From a bacterium (GTDB taxonomy: Bacteria; Cyanobacteriota; Sericytochromatia; S15B-MN24; UBA4093), in assembly GCA_017744355.1 (NCBI GenBank), contig JAGIBK010000012.1, positions 1 to 44,648 on the forward strand: DNA of 44,648 nt, in the 5' to 3' direction. The notes under the pieces are model-generated. The model was not told the DNA's origin. It did not search any database and worked only from the letters and a program-made list of their open reading frames with translations. Every line of letters begins with the position of its first letter. Positions within the stretch are counted from its first letter, which is position 1. The translations under genes and the position numbers were made by a program. Positions 17,881 to 26,531 of this stretch are shown here, in pieces.

Positions 17881-18802
17881 AAACCGGCACCGGTACCCCC
17901 GCGAGCAATTCGTCCAAGAGTGCCAGCCGCCCCTGCCGCGAGGGACGCCCGGCAAGCACCAGCCGGTGCCCCAGCACGGCGCGCGCCAGCACCCGCAGGT
18001 CATCCGGCGTCACGTAAGCCCGCCCATCCAAGAAGGCGTGCGCCTGCGCCAACCGCTGCCAGAGCAGGTTGCCGCGCGGGCTCAAGCCGAGCAGGATCTG
18101 CGGATGGTTCCGCGTCTCGTTCGCCACGCGCACCATGTAGTCCCGCAAGCTCGCATCCACCCGCACGGCATGCACCTCGGAGCGCCAGGCCATCAGCTCC
18201 TCCGGCGTCACCACCGGGGCCAGGTCCGCCTCCTCGGCGCGGGCCCAGTGCCCGGCGAGCAACTCACGCTCCGCCTCGGGCGAAGGATAGCCCAGCGACA
18301 GCATCACGGCGAAGCGATCGAGCTGCGCTTCCGGCAAGGGGAAGGTACCGTGGAACTCGACCGGGTTCTGGGTCGCAATGACGAAGAAGGGACGGGGCAA
18401 AGGGTGAGACTCGCCGTCCACCGTCACCTTGCCCTCCTCCATCGCCTCGAGCAAGCTCGCCTGAGCGCGGGGCGAAGCCCGGTTGATCTCATCCGCCAGG
18501 AGGACATGGGCGAAGGCCGGCCCCGGCACGAAGCGGAAAGCCCCCGTCTGCGGGTTGAAGACGTTGGTCCCCGTGACGTCGGAGGGCATCAAGTCGGACG
18601 AGAACTGCACCCGCCGGAACACCCCTGCGATCGACTGGGCCAAGCTCTTGGCCAGCAGGGTCTTGCCCACGCCCGGCACGTCCTCCAAGAGCACGTGCCC
18701 GCCTGCGAGCAACGACGTCACCACCAGTTCGAGCACCCGGTCCTGGCCAACCACGGCCTGACGCATGTTCTCGACGAGAATCCTGGGACTACCCTTGGCC
18801 AC
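17879..18802 (-). CDS. MoxR-family AAA+ ATPase
   Basis: This is a cytosolic AAA+ ATPase of the MoxR type, thought to act as a chaperone that remodels or activates partner proteins, here most likely the DUF58 protein and the transglutaminase encoded immediately downstream. The Walker A motif EDVPGVGKTLLAKS lies near residues 38-51, Walker B LLADEINRASP near 105-115, and the sensor-1 region IATQNPVE near 141-148. The C-terminal lid contains SPRGNLLWQRLAQA. The length of 307 residues is normal. The GTG start at 18802 has TGGAGGAG five bases upstream. It follows the trpG-like gene by 40 bases on the same strand. Confidence 0.92.
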   Translation of the reverse strand: MAKGSPRILVENMRQAVVGQDRVLELVVTSLLAGGHVLLEDVPGVGKTLLAKSLAQSIAGVFRRVQFSSDLMPSDVTGTNVFNPQTGAFRFVPGPAFAHVLLADEINRASPRAQASLLEAMEEGKVTVDGESHPLPRPFFVIATQNPVEFHGTFPLPEAQLDRFAVMLSLGYPSPEAERELLAGHWARAEEADLAPVVTPEELMAWRSEVHAVRVDASLRDYMVRVANETRNHPQILLGLSPRGNLLWQRLAQAHAFLDGRAYVTPDDLRVLARAVLGHRLVLAGRPSRQGRLALLDELLAGVPVPV

Positions 18803-18842
18803 GCGCTCCTCCAGTCAGCAAATTTCTCAAAAGCCGCAGGCG

Positions 18843-19427
18843 CTAGACGGCCGCCGTCACATCCATCTTCAGGAAGTTCCGCAGCAAGTCATGCCCTGCT
18901 GCCGTCAAGATCGACTCCGGGTGGAACTGTACCCCCTCGAAGGCCGGGATATCCCGGTGCCGCATCCCCATGATGAGGCCGTCCTCAGTCCAGGCCGACA
19001 CCTCGAGGCACGCGGGCAAATCCTCGCGCGCCACGATCAGCGAGTGATAGCGGGTCGCCTCGAAGGGATTGGGCAGCCCCGCGAAAACGCCCTTGCCATC
19101 GTGGTGGATCATGGAGGTCTTACCGTGCATCAAGTAGGGGGCTCGGATCACCCTCCCCCCGAAGACCTCGCCCATGCTCTGGTGGCCCAGGCAGACTCCC
19201 AGGAGCGGCACCTTCCCCGCAAAGTGCGCGAGCACCTCCTTCGAGATCCCCGCGTCGTCCGGGGTCCCGGGCCCCGGCGAGATCACGATCCGCTCGGGGG
19301 CGAGCTCCTCGATCGCCGCGATCGTCAAGGCGTCATTGCGGTAGACCGCAACCTCCGCCCCCAGCTCGCCCAGGTACTGCACGAGGTTGTAGGTGAAGGA
19401 GTCGTAGTTGTCGATCATCAGGACCAA
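18843..19427 (-). CDS. Anthranilate/aminodeoxychorismate synthase glutamine amidotransferase
   Basis: This is a class I glutamine amidotransferase subunit (TrpG/PabA). It hydrolyses glutamine and passes ammonia to the chorismate-binding partner for tryptophan or folate synthesis. The [10 protein letters not shown] start, the oxyanion loop [11 protein letters not shown], the nucleophile Cys79 in GVCLGHQ, and His169/Glu171 in FHPES are all present. TrpG and PabA cannot be separated by sequence, and one protein often serves both pathways. No trpE or pabB gene is nearby. The TTG start at 19427 overlaps the preceding gene by 10 bases; its ribosome site (GAGAGG) lies inside that gene. Confidence 0.9.
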   Translation of the reverse strand: MVLMIDNYDSFTYNLVQYLGELGAEVAVYRNDALTIAAIEELAPERIVISPGPGTPDDAGISKEVLAHFAGKVPLLGVCLGHQSMGEVFGGRVIRAPYLMHGKTSMIHHDGKGVFAGLPNPFEATRYHSLIVAREDLPACLEVSAWTEDGLIMGMRHRDIPAFEGVQFHPESILTAAGHDLLRNFLKMDVTAAV

Positions 19428-20149
19428 GGCGATTTTTTCCTCTCAGGATTGAAGTCGCCCAGGTCCTCGAGCTTGAGAGAGGAGGCGAAGGCGCGCATCG
19501 TCGACAAGGGATCTTGCAAGGCCATCCGCTCGTCGCCCTTGGCCTCGGCGAAGGTCGCGCGCTGGCCGAGCGTCGGGTCGGTGACGCCCTCCAGCTTACT
19601 GTGCGCGGGGACCGGCGAAAAGACCATCGCCACGACCCCGAGTGCCACCTGCTCGCCCATCTTCATGTTGGTCAAGTCGACCTGGTCCAGATGCAGGTCC
19701 GCCCGCGCGAGCAGTTCGGCGGCTTTCTGCACGTCCTCCAGCTTCAGGCGACGCAGGGAGCTGCGCAGGAATTCCTCTTCGAGGGTCAGGCGCAGGGTCT
19801 CGACGAGACGATAGATCGCCTGCATCTGCTCGGAGAAGTTCCGCTGCATCCGCGCGATGATGGAACGCGCATCTTCTTGGCCCAGGCCCAGGGCGAAGGC
19901 CATGATGGCCCGCGCCACGAGCTTCGAATCGATCTCCCGCAGCTTCTGCGGATCCGACTCGCCGGGCTTGAGGTCACCCTTGGCGATCGCGCGCTGGTAC
20001 AGCGCCTTGAGGAGCCTTTGCTCGGGCGCGGGGAACTGGGCAATCCATGCCGCCATGGCGGGGGGCAACTGCACATCTGCCTGAGAAGCAGCGTGCCGGG
20101 CCAGAGACGACTCGGAGAGAGGACCAGTCTTGCCTGCGCGCAAATCCAT
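19418..20149 (-). CDS. Hypothetical helical protein (243 aa)
   Basis: I do not recognise a family. The sequence is rich in Leu, Ala, Glu, Gln and Arg and should be largely alpha-helical, with probable amphipathic helices around residues 30-60, 70-100 and 105-155 ([20 protein letters not shown]). One mildly hydrophobic stretch, [16 protein letters not shown], is near residue 175. There is no signal peptide. The ATG at 20149 has AGGAGGG six bases upstream. It lies 28 bases after the ketol-acid-reductoisomerase-like gene and overlaps the trpG-like gene by 10 bases, so it is firmly embedded in the same transcription unit. Confidence 0.7.
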   Translation of the reverse strand: MDLRAGKTGPLSESSLARHAASQADVQLPPAMAAWIAQFPAPEQRLLKALYQRAIAKGDLKPGESDPQKLREIDSKLVARAIMAFALGLGQEDARSIIARMQRNFSEQMQAIYRLVETLRLTLEEEFLRSSLRRLKLEDVQKAAELLARADLHLDQVDLTNMKMGEQVALGVVAMVFSPVPAHSKLEGVTDPTLGQRATFAEAKGDERMALQDPLSTMRAFASSLKLEDLGDFNPERKKSPWS

Positions 20150-20177
20150 TCGCAGCCCTCCTGTATCGTGACACTCC

Positions 20178-21176
20178 CTAGGTTCCTTTTACCCCCGATA
20201 GCCATGGCATCATCGACCGCAGGCGCGAGCCGACCTCTTCGATGGGATGCGCGTCCTCGGCCGCTCTCTCGGCCACCAGCGAGGGACAGCCCTTGGCGCT
20301 CTCCGCGATCCAGGCCCGGGCGAAGCTCCCGTCCTGAATCTCAGCCAGGACGGCCTTCATCTGTTGGCGAACGTGCGCATCGATCAGGCGCGGCCCCACC
20401 CGGTCGGCCCCGTACTCGGCCGTATTCGAGATGAGGCGGCGCTGGCCCGCGAGGCCCTCGCGCTGCAGCACGTCGATCACCGCCTTGAGCTCGTGCAGCG
20501 AGCAGAAATAGGCGACCTCGGGCTGATAGCCCGCTTCGACCAGGGTCTCGAACGATGCCTTGATCAGCGCGTTCACGCCCCCGACCAGCACCACCTGCTC
20601 CGCGAAGAGGTCCGTCTCGGTCTCCTCCTTGAAGGTCGTCTCCAGGATCCCCGCCCGATGAGCACCAAGACCCTTGGCGTAGGCCAGGGCGAGCGGCAGG
20701 GCCTTGCTGCTCGCATCCTGCTGCACCGCCACCAGGCAGGGCATGCCCCCGCCCTCGGTGAACAGGCGCCGCACCGCGTTGCCCTGCCCCATGGGCGCCG
20801 CCAGGATCACGTCCACGTCCGCGGGCGGTGCGATCTGGCCGTACTGGACGGCGAAGCCGTGGGCGAAGACGAGGGCCTTGCCCGCCGAGAGGCGCGGAGC
20901 GATCGCCGCCTCGAACAGCGCCGGGATGCGCTCATCCGGCACCATCAGGGCGATCACGTCGGCCTCGGCGCAGGCCGCTTCGGCCGTCATCACCCGCAGG
21001 CCATCGGCCTCGGCCCGCGCCCAGGAAGGCGAGCCCTCGTACAGGCCCACCCGCACATCGAAGCCGCTGTCGCGCAGGTTCAGGGCGTGGGCATGCCCCT
21101 GGGCCCCATAGCCGAGCACAGCGATCCGCCGCCCCTCAAGGGGGCCGAGGTCTGCGTCGTAGTGCATCACACCCAT
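20178..21176 (-). CDS. Ketol-acid reductoisomerase-like protein, active site altered
   Basis: The protein is colinear with class I ketol-acid reductoisomerase (IlvC), which converts acetolactate to dihydroxyisovalerate in branched-chain amino-acid synthesis. The NAD(P) motif GYGAQGHAHALNL, His106 in FAHGF, metal ligands Asp189 and Glu193 in ETDLFAE, Glu229 in LHELK and Ser250 in ISNTAEYG are present. Two normally invariant residues are not. The lysine of APKGPGH is Met129 (APMGQGN, codon 20790-20792). The first glutamate of the ExxxE metal motif is Cys225 (YFCSLHE, codon 20502-20504). The cofactor loop reads GLYEGSPSW with Tyr where Arg is usual. I chose ATG 21176 because GGAG is six bases upstream; ATG 21182 abuts it. 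It may be a neofunctionalised or inactive paralogue. Confidence 0.85.
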   Translation of the reverse strand: MGVMHYDADLGPLEGRRIAVLGYGAQGHAHALNLRDSGFDVRVGLYEGSPSWARAEADGLRVMTAEAACAEADVIALMVPDERIPALFEAAIAPRLSAGKALVFAHGFAVQYGQIAPPADVDVILAAPMGQGNAVRRLFTEGGGMPCLVAVQQDASSKALPLALAYAKGLGAHRAGILETTFKEETETDLFAEQVVLVGGVNALIKASFETLVEAGYQPEVAYFCSLHELKAVIDVLQREGLAGQRRLISNTAEYGADRVGPRLIDAHVRQQMKAVLAEIQDGSFARAWIAESAKGCPSLVAERAAEDAHPIEEVGSRLRSMMPWLSGVKGT

Positions 21177-21187
21177 GACCATCTCCT

Positions 21188-21224
21188 AAAAAGAAATCCC
21201 CGCCCCTCGCAAGGGGCGGGGATT
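21188..21224 (-). terminator. Intrinsic terminator / possible attenuator before the ilvC-like gene
   Basis: Read on the minus strand, a perfect 12-base stem (21224-21213 with 21206-21195, AATCCCCGCCCC) closes a six-base loop and is followed by TTTCTTTTT. It terminates the response-regulator gene. Its T-tract directly abuts the ribosome site (GGAG at 21183-21186) of the ilvC-like gene, leaving no space for a separate promoter downstream of the hairpin. Confidence 0.85.
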
Positions 21225-21239
21225 GAATGCCAGATTCCC

Positions 21240-21938
21240 TTACGCGCTCTTGATGGTATACCCATGCCGCGCCACCGTCAGGATGATCTGCGGATTGCCG
21301 GGATCCATCTCGATCTTCTGCCGGATGTTGCGGATGTGGGTGCGCACGATCTCCGAGTTCCCCACGTTGGGCGGGTAGGCCAGCGCCTCGACCAGCAGTT
21401 GTTCGGCCGAGACCACCTCGTCCGCATGGGTCATCAGGTGACCCAGGATGGAGAACTCGCTCTTGGTCAGCTGAACGGCGCGATCGCTCACCTGCGCCTG
21501 GTAGTTGCGGCGATCGAGCCTCAGAATCCCGATCTGCAAAGCCTCGGCAGAAGGCTTCGTGCCCGAGGCCGCGCGCCGCAGGTGCGCCTGGATGCGGAAG
21601 ACCAGCTCGACCGGATCGAACGGCTTGGTCAGGTAATCATCGGCCCCCTCGCGGAAGCCCTGGTACTTGTCGAGCTGCTCGTCCTTGGCCGTCAGCATCA
21701 GGATGGGCACCTGGTTGAACTGAGTCTGCGAACGGATGAGGCGGCACAGCTCGATGCCGTCCATCTTGGCCATCATCACGTCGGTCAGGACCAGATCGGG
21801 AGTCTTGCGGTTGATGGCATCCCAGGCCTCCTCGCCGTTGCCCACGGCGGTGACCTCGTAGCCCTCCTTGCCGATGATCACCTCCAGCAGCTTGCGGAGG
21901 TTGGGCTCGTCTTCGACGACCAGGATTTTTGCACTCAC
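21240..21938 (-). CDS. OmpR/PhoB-family response regulator
   Basis: This is a two-component DNA-binding regulator. The receiver domain (residues 1-120) has the acidic pair in VVEDEPN, phospho-acceptor Asp53 in LTDVMM, the conserved Thr in MLTAKD and Lys in TKPF. A winged-helix DNA-binding domain follows at about 135-230 (LTKSEFSILGHLMTH, EIVRTHIRNIRQKIE, ARHGYTI). I start it at GTG 21938, which has AGAGAG upstream and gives 232 residues; the frame is open to 22013 but the extra 25 residues have no receiver homology. No histidine kinase gene is adjacent, so it is an orphan here. It is divergent from the ettA-like gene. Confidence 0.88.
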   Translation of the reverse strand: MSAKILVVEDEPNLRKLLEVIIGKEGYEVTAVGNGEEAWDAINRKTPDLVLTDVMMAKMDGIELCRLIRSQTQFNQVPILMLTAKDEQLDKYQGFREGADDYLTKPFDPVELVFRIQAHLRRAASGTKPSAEALQIGILRLDRRNYQAQVSDRAVQLTKSEFSILGHLMTHADEVVSAEQLLVEALAYPPNVGNSEIVRTHIRNIRQKIEMDPGNPQIILTVARHGYTIKSA

Positions 21939-22069
21939 GGGCGACTCTCTCGCTCTCTCATCAGAACCCACAACGGAACGGTCGAACAGATTTGTACCCC
22001 ACGACCCCTTCACACTACCAAAGCGCAGATGAAAGGATGCTGAAAAAGCGCTCGCAGCAGGGCTTCAAC

Positions 22070-22098
22070 TTGGCTTATGTCCCCGCCCGGGCTATCAT
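22070..22098 (+). promoter_or_regulatory. Sigma-70-type promoter of the ettA-like gene
   Basis: TTGGCT (22070-22075) and TATCAT (22093-22098) are separated by 17 bases and lie about 45 bases before the start codon. This is the best -35/-10 pair I see in the window. Confidence 0.6.
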
Positions 22099-22140
22099 GG
22101 CGCTCATTGCCCCATCGATCTATGCAAGAGAGGGTTTTTC

Positions 22141-23802
<1,662 letters not shown>

Positions 23803-23813
23803 CCGATTCCGCG

Positions 23814-23854
23814 AAACGCAGGCGGAGCCGACGGCTCCGCCTGCGTTTGCTTTT
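23814..23854 (+). terminator. Intrinsic terminator after ettA
   Basis: A perfect 16-base stem (23814-23829 with 23833-23848, ending GGAGCC/GGCTCC) closes a three-base loop and is followed by GCTTTT. It separates ettA from the ATP-grasp gene. Confidence 0.85.
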
Positions 23855-23912
23855 CATCCGAAAACGAGCGACAATTTGAAAGCTAAAGTTTTGTGACAAG
23901 GAGACGGAGCGC

Positions 23913-25106
23913 ATGTCGAACCATCCCCTCACCTTCCTCTGTGTCATGGCCGCGACCAAGGGCCTGTACGCCGAGCCCTTCTTGAGGCAAGCCAAGGAGC
24001 TGGGCTGCCGTATCCTGGTCCTGACCAACGCCAAGGCCCTCGTCTACGACTGGCCGCGCGAGCTCATCGACGAGCTCTACGCCGTCAAGGACATCTTCGA
24101 CCCTGTCGACGTCCTCAACACGGTCAGCTACGTCGCCCGCCACGAGCAGATCGACCGCATCGTCGGCCTGGGCGAGTACGACATCGAGATCGCCTCGGCC
24201 CTGCGCGAGCACCTGCGCCTGCCCGGCATGGGCCTGAGCACCTCGCACTACTTCCGCGACAAGCTCGCCATGCGCAAGCGCGCCCAGGCCCTCGGCATCC
24301 CCGTGCCGGAGTTCGTCCATGTCCTCAACTACCAGGCGGTGGGCGAGTTCATGCACCGCGTGCCCGGCCCCTGGGTGCTCAAGCCCCGCACCGGCGCCTC
24401 GTCGCTCGGCATCAAGAAGATCGACCACCCCGAGACCCTCTGGCGGATCCTCGACACCCTGGGCGACCAGCAGTCGCACCACCTGCTCGAGCAGTTCGTG
24501 CCGGGCGAGGTCTTCCACGTGGACTCGATCGTCGACCAGCGCCAGGTGCAGTTCGCCCAGGCCCACCGCTACGGCACCCCCATCCTGGAGCTGCACACCA
24601 CGGGCGGGGTCTACACCACCCGGAGCCTCGAGCGCGGCACCCCGGACGAGGTGGCCCTCCAGGCGATCAACCGCCAGGTCATCGAGGGCCTCGGCCTGGT
24701 CGAGGGTGTCACCCACATCGAGTACATCAAGAGCGCGGCGGATGGTCGCTTCTACTTCCTCGAAGCCAGCGCCCGGGTCGGCGCCGGCATGATCGAGGAC
24801 ATCGTCGAAGCCACGAGCGGCCTCAACCTCTGGAAGGAATGGGCAAAAATCGAGATCGCCCAGCACCGGGAGCCCTACCGCATGCCCAAGCCCAGGCAAG
24901 ACTACGCCGGGGTGGCCATCTGCATGACCACCATCGAGCACCCCGACGTCTCGGGCTACGCCGCACCGGGCGTCCGTGCCCTGGAGCCCAAGCCCTACCA
25001 CGCCGGCGTCCTCATCCAGTCCCACGATCCCCGCGAAGTCGAGGCCAAGATCCAGCAATACGCCCGGCGCCTGGAGCACGACTTCCTCGCCCCCGCCCAC
25101 GCCTAA
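23913..25106 (+). CDS. ATP-grasp domain protein
   Basis: This is a predicted ATP-dependent carboxylate-amine or carboxylate-thiol ligase of the biotin-carboxylase/CarB-like ATP-grasp superfamily; the substrate is unknown. It has an N-terminal Rossmann-like domain (about residues 1-110, FLCVMAATKGLYAEPFLRQAKELG). The ATP-grasp domain follows, with the nucleotide-binding lysine in WVLKPRTGASSLGIKKI (about residue 153), the EQFVPGEVFHVDSI strand and the magnesium-binding FYFLEASARVGAG (about 286-298). A C-terminal domain of about 80 residues lacks any known extra domain. The ATG has AAGGAG upstream. No peptide-synthesis or purine gene is adjacent to hint at the product. Confidence 0.85.
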   Translation: MSNHPLTFLCVMAATKGLYAEPFLRQAKELGCRILVLTNAKALVYDWPRELIDELYAVKDIFDPVDVLNTVSYVARHEQIDRIVGLGEYDIEIASALREHLRLPGMGLSTSHYFRDKLAMRKRAQALGIPVPEFVHVLNYQAVGEFMHRVPGPWVLKPRTGASSLGIKKIDHPETLWRILDTLGDQQSHHLLEQFVPGEVFHVDSIVDQRQVQFAQAHRYGTPILELHTTGGVYTTRSLERGTPDEVALQAINRQVIEGLGLVEGVTHIEYIKSAADGRFYFLEASARVGAGMIEDIVEATSGLNLWKEWAKIEIAQHREPYRMPKPRQDYAGVAICMTTIEHPDVSGYAAPGVRALEPKPYHAGVLIQSHDPREVEAKIQQYARRLEHDFLAPAHA

Positions 25107-25114
25107 GCCCCTTT

Positions 25115-25188
25115 CCTACCCCTCTCCCTCCCGGCCCCCTGGCGGGGCGGGAGAGGGGGTGGGGGGATTCAATCAAAGTTCCTTATTA
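25115..25188 (+). repeat. Dispersed G-rich intergenic repeat, copy 2
   Basis: This longer copy can fold: CCCTCTCCC and GCCCC on the left pair with GGGGC and GGGAGAGGG on the right. It carries both 14-mers shared with 17822-17880 and ends in AGTTCCT before the next start codon. Read as RNA it has four G-tracts (GGGG, GGG, GGGGG, GGGGGG), which is a G-quadruplex pattern. It occupies nearly the whole gap between the ATP-grasp gene and the next gene. Confidence 0.68.
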
Positions 25189-25189
25189 G

Positions 25190-25837
25190 ATGAAAACCCT
25201 TCTCGACAACCGCATCCTCACCTGGACCGGCGACGCCCTTGCGGGCTTCGCCTTCCGGGGCTATGCCCTCAAGGCCGACGACGGCACCATCGCCTGGATC
25301 GACCCACCTGATCCCGGTGAGCACGAAGCCGCCCTCGCCGCCTTCGGTCATCCCCAGCACATCCTGGTCACCTTCCGGGACCACGATCGCGCCGTGGACA
25401 AGCTTGCCGCGCGCTACGGCGCCAAGGTCTGGATCCCCAAGGGCAAGGGCGGCGACATCAAGCGGGTGGATGTCGAGTACGACGAGAGCACCCAGCTGCC
25501 CGCGAACCTCCAGGCCCTCTCCATGCCGGCCGTCGGCTATGGCGAGCATGCCCTCTACGGCACCGTGGGCGGTCACCGCTTCGCCTTCATCGGCGACGCG
25601 GTGATGAACATGGACTACGATCGGCTGCCCTGGATCATCCGGGCGCTCTTCCTCGGGCGCAAAAAAGGCCGCCTGCAGTACAAGAAGCTGTACCGCGGCG
25701 GCAACACCCGCGAGGCCCTGAAGCAGGTCCGCAGGCTCCTGGATCTGAAGCTCGACGCGCTCCTTTGTTCTCACGGCGAGCCCGTCGAATCCGGTGCCGC
25801 CGCCATGCTCAAGGAGAGCATCGAAAGCTGGAATTAA
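25190..25837 (+). CDS. Metallo-beta-lactamase-fold protein with degenerate metal motif
   Basis: The 215-residue protein has the strand pattern of the metallo-beta-lactamase fold: an N-terminal sheet, LVTFRDHDRAVDKLAARYGAKVW where the HxHxDH motif and its helix would be, FAFIGDAVM (family GD motif) and a C-terminal CSHGEPV (family SHG). The first two histidines of HxHxDH are replaced (TFRDHD), so metal binding is probably lost or altered. Related small proteins are usually annotated as MBL-fold hydrolases of unknown substrate. The ATG at 25190 has no visible ribosome site; the G-rich repeat ends immediately upstream. Confidence 0.7.
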   Translation: MKTLLDNRILTWTGDALAGFAFRGYALKADDGTIAWIDPPDPGEHEAALAAFGHPQHILVTFRDHDRAVDKLAARYGAKVWIPKGKGGDIKRVDVEYDESTQLPANLQALSMPAVGYGEHALYGTVGGHRFAFIGDAVMNMDYDRLPWIIRALFLGRKKGRLQYKKLYRGGNTREALKQVRRLLDLKLDALLCSHGEPVESGAAAMLKESIESWN

Positions 25838-25842
25838 ACACA

Positions 25843-25873
25843 AAGCGGGGGAAGGCTAAGCCTTCCCCCGCTT
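25843..25873. terminator. Bidirectional terminator between convergent genes
   Basis: A perfect 14-base stem (25843-25856 with 25860-25873, core GCGGGGGAAGGC) closes a three-base loop. It lies between the stops of the MBL-fold gene (+) and the nfu gene (-). T-rich bases follow on both strands (CATTTC on plus, TGTGTTT on minus). Confidence 0.78.
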
Positions 25874-25886
25874 CATTTCAGGCAAT

Positions 25887-26426
25887 CTACTGGGCCGAGA
25901 CCACGCTCAGCGCAGGGTCCACGTCCACCCGCAGCATGTGCTCGATAGCGCGCAGGGTCCCCGAGATCGAGCTCGGGCAGGTCCCACAGGCGCCCTGGTA
26001 GCGGATGGTCAGCACGTAGTTCTCGTAGCCCACGATCTCGAGGCCACCGCCGTCACCGGCGAGCGCCGGCCGAACACGCGTGTCCATGACTTCCTCGATC
26101 TTGCGGAGCATCGCATCCTCGGGCGAAGCAGCCGCCGCGACCTGCACGGGCGCCGAGGCTTCCGGCGCGTAGGCCTCGATGGCACCCTTGACCTGCTCGG
26201 CCAGCGGGCCCCACTCGGCCTCGGGGTCCTTGGTCACGGTCACGAAGGTCGGCATGAAGAACACCGCCTTGATTTCGGGCATCTGGAAGAGGGACTTCGC
26301 CAGGGCGTGGCCCTCGGCCTCGCTCGCGCTCTCGAACGATCGCGACCCCATCGCGATCACCTTGCCGTCGAGCGTCATCTTCACGGCGTTGGGGTTGGGG
26401 GTCGGCTCTATCTTCATGACTTTCAT
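25887..26426 (-). CDS. Nfu/NifU-type iron-sulfur cluster carrier
   Basis: This is a cytosolic scaffold or carrier that delivers [4Fe-4S] clusters to target enzymes. It has an Nfu N-terminal domain (residues 1-85, beginning with IEPTPNPNAVKMTL), an Ala/Pro-rich linker (86-102), and a NifU-like C-terminal domain with RPALAGDGGGLEIVG and the cluster-binding CGTC (Cys147 and Cys150). The 179-residue two-domain form is common in bacteria and organelles. The ATG at 26426 has AAAGGAG seven bases upstream. An extended -10 promoter lies just before it, divergent from the epimerase gene. No isc or suf gene is present. Confidence 0.9.
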   Translation of the reverse strand: MKVMKIEPTPNPNAVKMTLDGKVIAMGSRSFESASEAEGHALAKSLFQMPEIKAVFFMPTFVTVTKDPEAEWGPLAEQVKGAIEAYAPEASAPVQVAAAASPEDAMLRKIEEVMDTRVRPALAGDGGGLEIVGYENYVLTIRYQGACGTCPSSISGTLRAIEHMLRVDVDPALSVVSAQ

Positions 26427-26454
26427 GGTTGGTCTCCTTTAAGGCGAAGCCTCC

Positions 26455-26463
26455 ATTATATCA
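26455..26463 (-). promoter_or_regulatory. Extended -10 promoter of the nfu gene
   Basis: On the minus strand TGATATAAT is a consensus extended -10, about 30 bases before the nfu start codon. There is no clear -35. The region is shared with the divergently transcribed epimerase gene. Confidence 0.6.
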
Positions 26464-26531
26464 GTCGACCCCTAAGCGCGTGGTAGACTGGAGGGTCTTC
26501 CCAGCAGACAAACCGTAAAGGAGGCGTGCAC

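Noticed and set aside
20247..22043. A 598-codon plus-strand open frame across the ilvC-like gene and response regulator
   Set aside because: It is antisense to two well-supported genes and crosses their terminator; the translation is His/Arg/Gly/Leu-rich without motifs.
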